The notes under the pieces were generated by a model, which was not told the origin of the DNA, did no database searches, and saw only the letters and a program-made list of their open reading frames with translations. Of a stretch of 64,000 bases of DNA, positions 59,686 through 64,000 are shown piece after piece. Numbering within the stretch: the stretch's first letter is position 1; every line of letters begins with the position of its first letter. A program made the translations under genes and the position numbers. Source of the stretch: Agromyces albus (GTDB taxonomy: Bacteria; Actinomycetota; Actinomycetes; Actinomycetales; Microbacteriaceae); NCBI RefSeq assembly GCF_004134825.1, contig NZ_SDPN01000021.1, positions 1 through 64,000 of the forward strand. The letters run 5' to 3'.

Positions 59686-61779
59686 ATGACCAATCGCGCT
59701 GAACTTGCGGGGCGCATCCTCTTCGGGGCCGCGTTCTACGACGAGTATCGAGTAAGCGGAAGCCTCGACCATGACCTCGATCTGATGGTGGATGCCGGCT
59801 TCTCCGTGATCCGCGTGGGGGAGTCGGTCTGGTCGACCTGGGAGCCGGAACCGGGCGAGTACGACCTTGAATGGTTGTTGCCAGTGCTTGACGGTGCCGC
59901 CGCTCGCGGCATCGATGTGATCGTCGGCACGCCGACCTATGCCGTGCCGCAGTGGCTCCAGAAGCTGCATCCCGAGATCGCCGCCGAGAACGCGACGGGA
60001 AGCCGCGTGCCTTGGGGCGGCAGGCAGGAGATCAACTACGTGAACAAGGACTTCCGAGCACACGCGGAAGGGGTCATCCGTGCAGTCGCGAGTCGCTACG
60101 CCCGGCATCCCGCCGTCATCGGCTTCCAGGTCGACAACGAGCCGGGGCTCTACCTGCTTCACAACCGCGACGCCTTCGAGGGGTTCCTCGACTACCTGCG
60201 CAAGAAGTACGGAACTGTCGAAGAGCTCAATCGCCAGTGGGGACTCGTGTACTGGTCCCACGTGCTGCGCGATTGGTCTGACTTGTGGGCTCCGGACGGA
60301 AATCACTCACCTCAGTACGCCCTCGAGTGGCGCCGCTATCAGGCCGAGATCGTCACCGAGTTCATCTCCTGGCAAGCGAACATCGTCCGTGAATACGCTC
60401 GTGACGACCAATTCGTGACGACCTGCATTTCCTACGAGCGACCCGCGGTCAACGATGTCGAGTTCGTCCGCGACCTCGATCTCACCGCCGGCAATCCGTA
60501 CTACAAGATGCAGGACGGACTCCGGATAGGAGTGGAGGTGCCGCGGCCCGAGCTGTGGTGGTCATCCGGTGTATGGGGACTGTTCGAGCAGGGCGATCGA
60601 ATGTTCTCGACCGCTCAAGCGCCCTTCCTCGTCACCGAGACGAATGCACAATCGATTGGCCAGTCGCATTGGCAGAACCACCCTCCTTTCCCGGGACAGA
60701 TCGCGCTCGCCGCGTTCGCCCTGATCTCTCGCGGGGCCAGGATGATCGAATACTGGCAGTGGCAGACCTTGCCATTCGGCATCGAGACCTACTGGGGCGG
60801 GATCCTTCCTCACAGCGGGAAGCCCGGGCGAATCTACGCGGAGGTCTCCGATCTCGGCGCTCGAATTCGTGAGATCGAGCCGCACCTTGCCGGGTACGTC
60901 CCCGACTCGGATGTTGCGTTCGTCTACTCCACCGACACGAAGCACACGTTCGAGTTCTACCCGCCACTTGCAGACGCCGACGGCGGTCCTGACGTCACGT
61001 CGTATCTCCGCATATTCGACGCCTTCTATCGGGGCGCATTCGAGGCAGGGCTGCAGTCCCGGATCATTCATCCCAGCCAGCTGCTCCAGCTGGATCCAGC
61101 TGAGCTGGTCAGGGTCCATCCAGTGCTCGTGGTCCCGTCGCTGTATGTCGCCAGCGACGCAGAACTGTCCTACCTGGTGGAATACGCGCGCGCCGGGGGA
61201 CACCTCGTGCTCGGCATCCGCACCGGCTACGGCGACGAACTCGCCCGCGCACGCGTGGACGTCGCCCCGGGACCACTCGCCCAGGCGGCCGGGATCACCT
61301 ACGAGGAGTACTCGAACCTCGACAACGCAGTCGGTATTCGAGCGAGCGTCCCGGGATTTGATGGACCCGGTACGGCAACATCGTGGGCAGACTCGCTCGA
61401 GCTCGCCGAGGCCGAAGCGCTGATGACGTATGAGTCGGGCATCTACGCCGGGCGCCCCGCTGTCACCACCAATGTCTTCGGCTCGGGGCGAGTGACGTAT
61501 GTGGGAACGGTGCCCGACACCGATCTCGCCCGCTCGATCCTCGACTGGGCGGTCCCGTCGCGATTGTCCAGAAGCTGGCAGGCCACGCCCGAGGTGACCG
61601 TGGTGTCCGGCACGGCGTACAGCGCTCGGGTCTGGTTCCTCTCGAACTGGTCGGCGGCGATCGCAGGATTCACGACTCCCAGAGACATGGACCGGCGGGG
61701 TGAGCGAGTGCCGGCCGGCACGCGAATTCAACTGGACCCGTGGGCCTGCGAGATTCTCCTCGAACCGCATGACTCATGA
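59686..61779 (+). CDS. Beta-galactosidase, glycoside hydrolase family 42 (second copy)
   Basis: A 697-residue GH42 enzyme, clearly diverged from the first copy. The acid/base Glu is in GFQVDNEPGLYLL and the nucleophile Glu in PFLVTETNAQSIG; FGAAFYDEYRVSGSLDHDLDLM opens the barrel. ATG 59686 is chosen because GGAGCGG lies 5 bp before it; ATG 59656 lacks a site. Preceded by operator O3 and divergent from the repressor. Two GH42s in one regulon suggest different linkages or chain lengths. Confidence 0.9.
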   Translation: MTNRAELAGRILFGAAFYDEYRVSGSLDHDLDLMVDAGFSVIRVGESVWSTWEPEPGEYDLEWLLPVLDGAAARGIDVIVGTPTYAVPQWLQKLHPEIAAENATGSRVPWGGRQEINYVNKDFRAHAEGVIRAVASRYARHPAVIGFQVDNEPGLYLLHNRDAFEGFLDYLRKKYGTVEELNRQWGLVYWSHVLRDWSDLWAPDGNHSPQYALEWRRYQAEIVTEFISWQANIVREYARDDQFVTTCISYERPAVNDVEFVRDLDLTAGNPYYKMQDGLRIGVEVPRPELWWSSGVWGLFEQGDRMFSTAQAPFLVTETNAQSIGQSHWQNHPPFPGQIALAAFALISRGARMIEYWQWQTLPFGIETYWGGILPHSGKPGRIYAEVSDLGARIREIEPHLAGYVPDSDVAFVYSTDTKHTFEFYPPLADADGGPDVTSYLRIFDAFYRGAFEAGLQSRIIHPSQLLQLDPAELVRVHPVLVVPSLYVASDAELSYLVEYARAGGHLVLGIRTGYGDELARARVDVAPGPLAQAAGITYEEYSNLDNAVGIRASVPGFDGPGTATSWADSLELAEAEALMTYESGIYAGRPAVTTNVFGSGRVTYVGTVPDTDLARSILDWAVPSRLSRSWQATPEVTVVSGTAYSARVWFLSNWSAAIAGFTTPRDMDRRGERVPAGTRIQLDPWACEILLEPHDS

Positions 61780-62012
61780 ACGCACGCTGAGGTGCACGAC
61801 CAGAATCTCCACCGGGTAGGCACCCTGCGTTGCCCGATTGAGGCGGTACTCGCCCGCAGTGGCCGGTCGTTCGAAGCGATCGAGGCCCAGGATGCAACCC
61901 ACTCGACAACGTGCCCGCGTTACAGTTGCATAGAGACGATGACACGATCTGGGGCATGGAGCCCGCGGCGCCAGATCGCATCGTCGTACGCGGGTGAAGA
62001 GGCTTGGGGGTG

Positions 62013-64000
62013 ATGATTCCAATGTCCACCCCCAGCAAGCGCTCGGTCGCCCGCATGGTCACCCGGAGCAAGCGCTCTGTCACCCGCATGGTCACGCGGA
62101 ACAAGCGCAACCGCGACTTCGCCGAGACCAGAACGTTCGGCGGTGTCATCGGCGGATTCGTCGGGCTCATCGTCGCGAGCTCCGGCGCCGCGATGCTCGT
62201 CGTCGCCGGCATGACGCCCGCGCTCGCGACCGTCGGCATGGCGACATCCGGCACCATCGGCATGTTCGAGAACCTGCCGAGCTACCTCGAGATCGACGAG
62301 CTCTCGGAGAAGAGCAACATCTACGCGACGACATCAGACGGCACACCGCTGCTTCTTGCCTCGTTCTACGACCAGAACCGCGTCGAGGTCGGCTGGGACG
62401 CCGTCAGCCGGTACGTGAAGGACGCCGCGGTCGCCGGCGAGGACCCGCGGTTCTTCGAACACGGCGGCGTCGACGTGCAGGGCACGATCCGCGCTGCCGT
62501 CACCACCGCCGCTGGCCGGGAGACCCAGGGCGGATCATCGATCGCCCAGCAATACGTGAAGAACGTGCGCGTGCAGGAATGCGAGCGGAACGCCGCCGAC
62601 GAGGAGGAGAAGGCCGGCTGCTACGAGAAGGTCACCGAGACCACGATCGACCGCAAGCTCAAGGAGATGCGGCTCGCGATCGGCGTCGAGAAGCGATACA
62701 GCAAGAGCGAGATCCTCCTCGGCTACCTGAACATCGCCGGATTCGGCGGAACCGTCTACGGCGTCGAGGCGGCGGCGAACTACTACTTCAGCACGAGCGC
62801 CGCGAACGTCACCCTCGCGCAGGCCGCCTCGTTGATGGCCATCGTGAACAACCCCGTCAAGTTCCAGCTCGATAAGCCAGACAGCGAGACGAACGGCGCC
62901 GCCAACGGCTACGCCGCCAACCTCGACCGGCGCAACTACATCCTCGGGGCCATGCTGGCCGAGAAGAAGATCACGCAAGCCGAGTACGACGAGGCCGTCG
63001 CCACTCCGGTGCAGCCTGCGATCAAAGAGCCGAGCACCGGATGCCAGACGGCGGGCGGAAGCGCCTACTTCTGCGACTACGTGAAGAACATCCTCCAGAA
63101 CGATCCCGTCTTCGGCGAAGACGAGGAGACGCGGTTCCTGAACTTCCGCCGCGGCGGGTACGACGTCTACACGACCCTCGACCTCGACCTCCAGAACACC
63201 GCGGAGGCCACGATCGGCCAGAACGTGCCGCAGGTGTATCCCGGATGGGACGTCGGCGCCGTCGTTTCGAGCGTGCAGGTCGGCACCGGGCGCGTGCTCG
63301 CCATGGCGCAGAACAAGACCTACAGTCAAGACCCCGCCGTGCTGCAGTCGGGTCCGCAGTTCACGAGCATCAACTACAACACCGACTTCACCCACGGCGG
63401 GTCGCGCGGGTTCCAGCCGGGGTCGTCGTACAAGGTGTTCACGCTCGCGCAATGGCTCAACGAGGGCCATAGCCTCGCCGAACGAGTCGATTCACGGCCG
63501 AAGAGCAACTGGGGCGTCTTCGGTGACAGCTGCAACGGGCCCTACCTCGCCGAGCCCGAGTGGAACCCACGGAACGACGCCAACGAAGCCGGCGCCAACT
63601 ACACCGCCCTGGAGTCGACGATCGCCTCGATCAACACGGGCTTCATCGGCATGGCGAAGCGACTCGACCTCTGCGGCATCCGCAAGACCGCCGAGGCGTT
63701 CGGGATGCATCGGGCCGATGGCGACCCGCTTGTGCAGAGCCCGGCGTCGGTGATCGGCACCAACGAGGTCGCCCCGCTCAGCATGGCCGTCGCCTTCGCC
63801 GGCATCGCCAACAACGGCGTCACGTGCACCCCCATCGCCATCGATCGGATCGTCCGCGACGGTGCGGAGATTCCCGCCCCGAAGTCGACGTGCACCCAGT
63901 CGGTCTCACCCGAGGTGGCCGCGGGCATGCACTTCGCGTTGGGCCAGGTGATGACGAGCGGGACGGCGCAGGCGTCGAATCAGGGTACGAATCCTCGCGT
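62013..64000 (+). CDS. Class A penicillin-binding protein (transglycosylase/transpeptidase), 5' part
   Basis: At least 662 residues, open at the window end. A basic cytoplasmic N-terminus with a repeated 11-residue unit is followed by a membrane helix (about residues 46-80). The GT51 transglycosylase domain has its catalytic Glu near residue 143 in AVAGEDPRFFEHGGVD and the QGGSSIAQQYVKN motif. The transpeptidase domain carries the active serine near residue 471 in PGSSYKVF (SxxK). Builds and cross-links peptidoglycan outside the membrane. ATG 62013 follows GAAGAGG by 10 bp; ATG 62022 is possible. Confidence 0.9.
   Translation, partial: MIPMSTPSKRSVARMVTRSKRSVTRMVTRNKRNRDFAETRTFGGVIGGFVGLIVASSGAAMLVVAGMTPALATVGMATSGTIGMFENLPSYLEIDELSEKSNIYATTSDGTPLLLASFYDQNRVEVGWDAVSRYVKDAAVAGEDPRFFEHGGVDVQGTIRAAVTTAAGRETQGGSSIAQQYVKNVRVQECERNAADEEEKAGCYEKVTETTIDRKLKEMRLAIGVEKRYSKSEILLGYLNIAGFGGTVYGVEAAANYYFSTSAANVTLAQAASLMAIVNNPVKFQLDKPDSETNGAANGYAANLDRRNYILGAMLAEKKITQAEYDEAVATPVQPAIKEPSTGCQTAGGSAYFCDYVKNILQNDPVFGEDEETRFLNFRRGGYDVYTTLDLDLQNTAEATIGQNVPQVYPGWDVGAVVSSVQVGTGRVLAMAQNKTYSQDPAVLQSGPQFTSINYNTDFTHGGSRGFQPGSSYKVFTLAQWLNEGHSLAERVDSRPKSNWGVFGDSCNGPYLAEPEWNPRNDANEAGANYTALESTIASINTGFIGMAKRLDLCGIRKTAEAFGMHRADGDPLVQSPASVIGTNEVAPLSMAVAFAGIANNGVTCTPIAIDRIVRDGAEIPAPKSTCTQSVSPEVAAGMHFALGQVMTSGTAQASNQGTNPR
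62034..62111 (+). repeat. Imperfect 33-bp tandem repeat at the start of the PBP gene
   Basis: Units 62034-62066 and 62067-62099 encode SKRSVARMVTR and SKRSVTRMVTR; a third partial unit (NKRN) follows to 62111. Gives the cytoplasmic tail a regular basic pattern. Confidence 0.75.

Noticed and set aside
61780-62012. Short reading frames on both strands between GH42 and the PBP gene
   Set aside because: None has a ribosome-binding site, codon bias or recognisable domain; treated as intergenic with an unidentified PBP promoter.

Overview
The window is high-GC DNA (third codon positions are nearly always G or C) from an actinomycete. It reads as a Microbacteriaceae-like genome: bifunctional OtsA-OtsB, a spread-out ilvD-ilvB-ilvN-ilvC ... 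serA ... leuB-ilvE branched-chain/serine block, sugar ABC importers without their own ATPase, ROK and LacI regulators, and many ATGA/GTGA stop-start overlaps. The family is inferred from gene content; no rRNA is present to settle it. No insertion sequence, integrase or CRISPR array was seen.

Layout. 1-2225 (-): bioY, an acyl-CoA ligase and the start of a thiolase, resembling the BirA-controlled yhfU-yhfT-yhfS set of Bacillus. 2393-3137: two small unknown genes. 3184-8662 (+): a TetR regulator with a double operator, an MMPL exporter fused to a decayed ABC-ATPase-like domain, and a YhgE/Pip membrane protein. 8668-11891: a TIM-barrel isomerase and, divergently, trehalose synthesis. 11902-17027 (+): ilvD, ilvB, ilvN, ilvC. 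17006-22289: a 5.3-kb module (giant secreted beta-propeller/DUF11 protein plus a lipoprotein) bracketed by a duplicated ilvC 3' end. 22348-24810: MerB-like protein, CutC and two small membrane proteins. 24960-32714: serA, a TetR/MFS efflux pair around a perfect operator, leuB, ilvE, an acetyltransferase and an FAH-family hydrolase. 32750-34356: a flavoprotein followed by the remnant of a second FAH gene.

34379-45516: a glycan-uptake and degradation locus. An Opp/Dpp-type ABC importer (binding protein, two permeases, two ATPases), a GH2 beta-mannosidase and a LacI-type sensor lacking its DNA-binding domain are read leftward. A ROK repressor and an N-acetylglucosamine-kinase-like protein are read rightward. 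Together they could import and split a mannose- and GlcNAc-containing oligosaccharide.

45544-49404: a class V aminotransferase with divergent LysR, gltX, a 24-codon ORF coupled to gltX, and tRNA-Gln(CTG). 49469-61779: DNA that looks less GC-rich, with a nucleotidyltransferase, a secreted Asp-box protein, a CUT1-type sugar importer, two GH42 beta-galactosidases and a LacI repressor. Three copies of TGTTATCGATGACA-like operators mark its promoters, so this is a self-contained galactoside regulon. 62013-64000: the start of a class A penicillin-binding protein that runs off the window.
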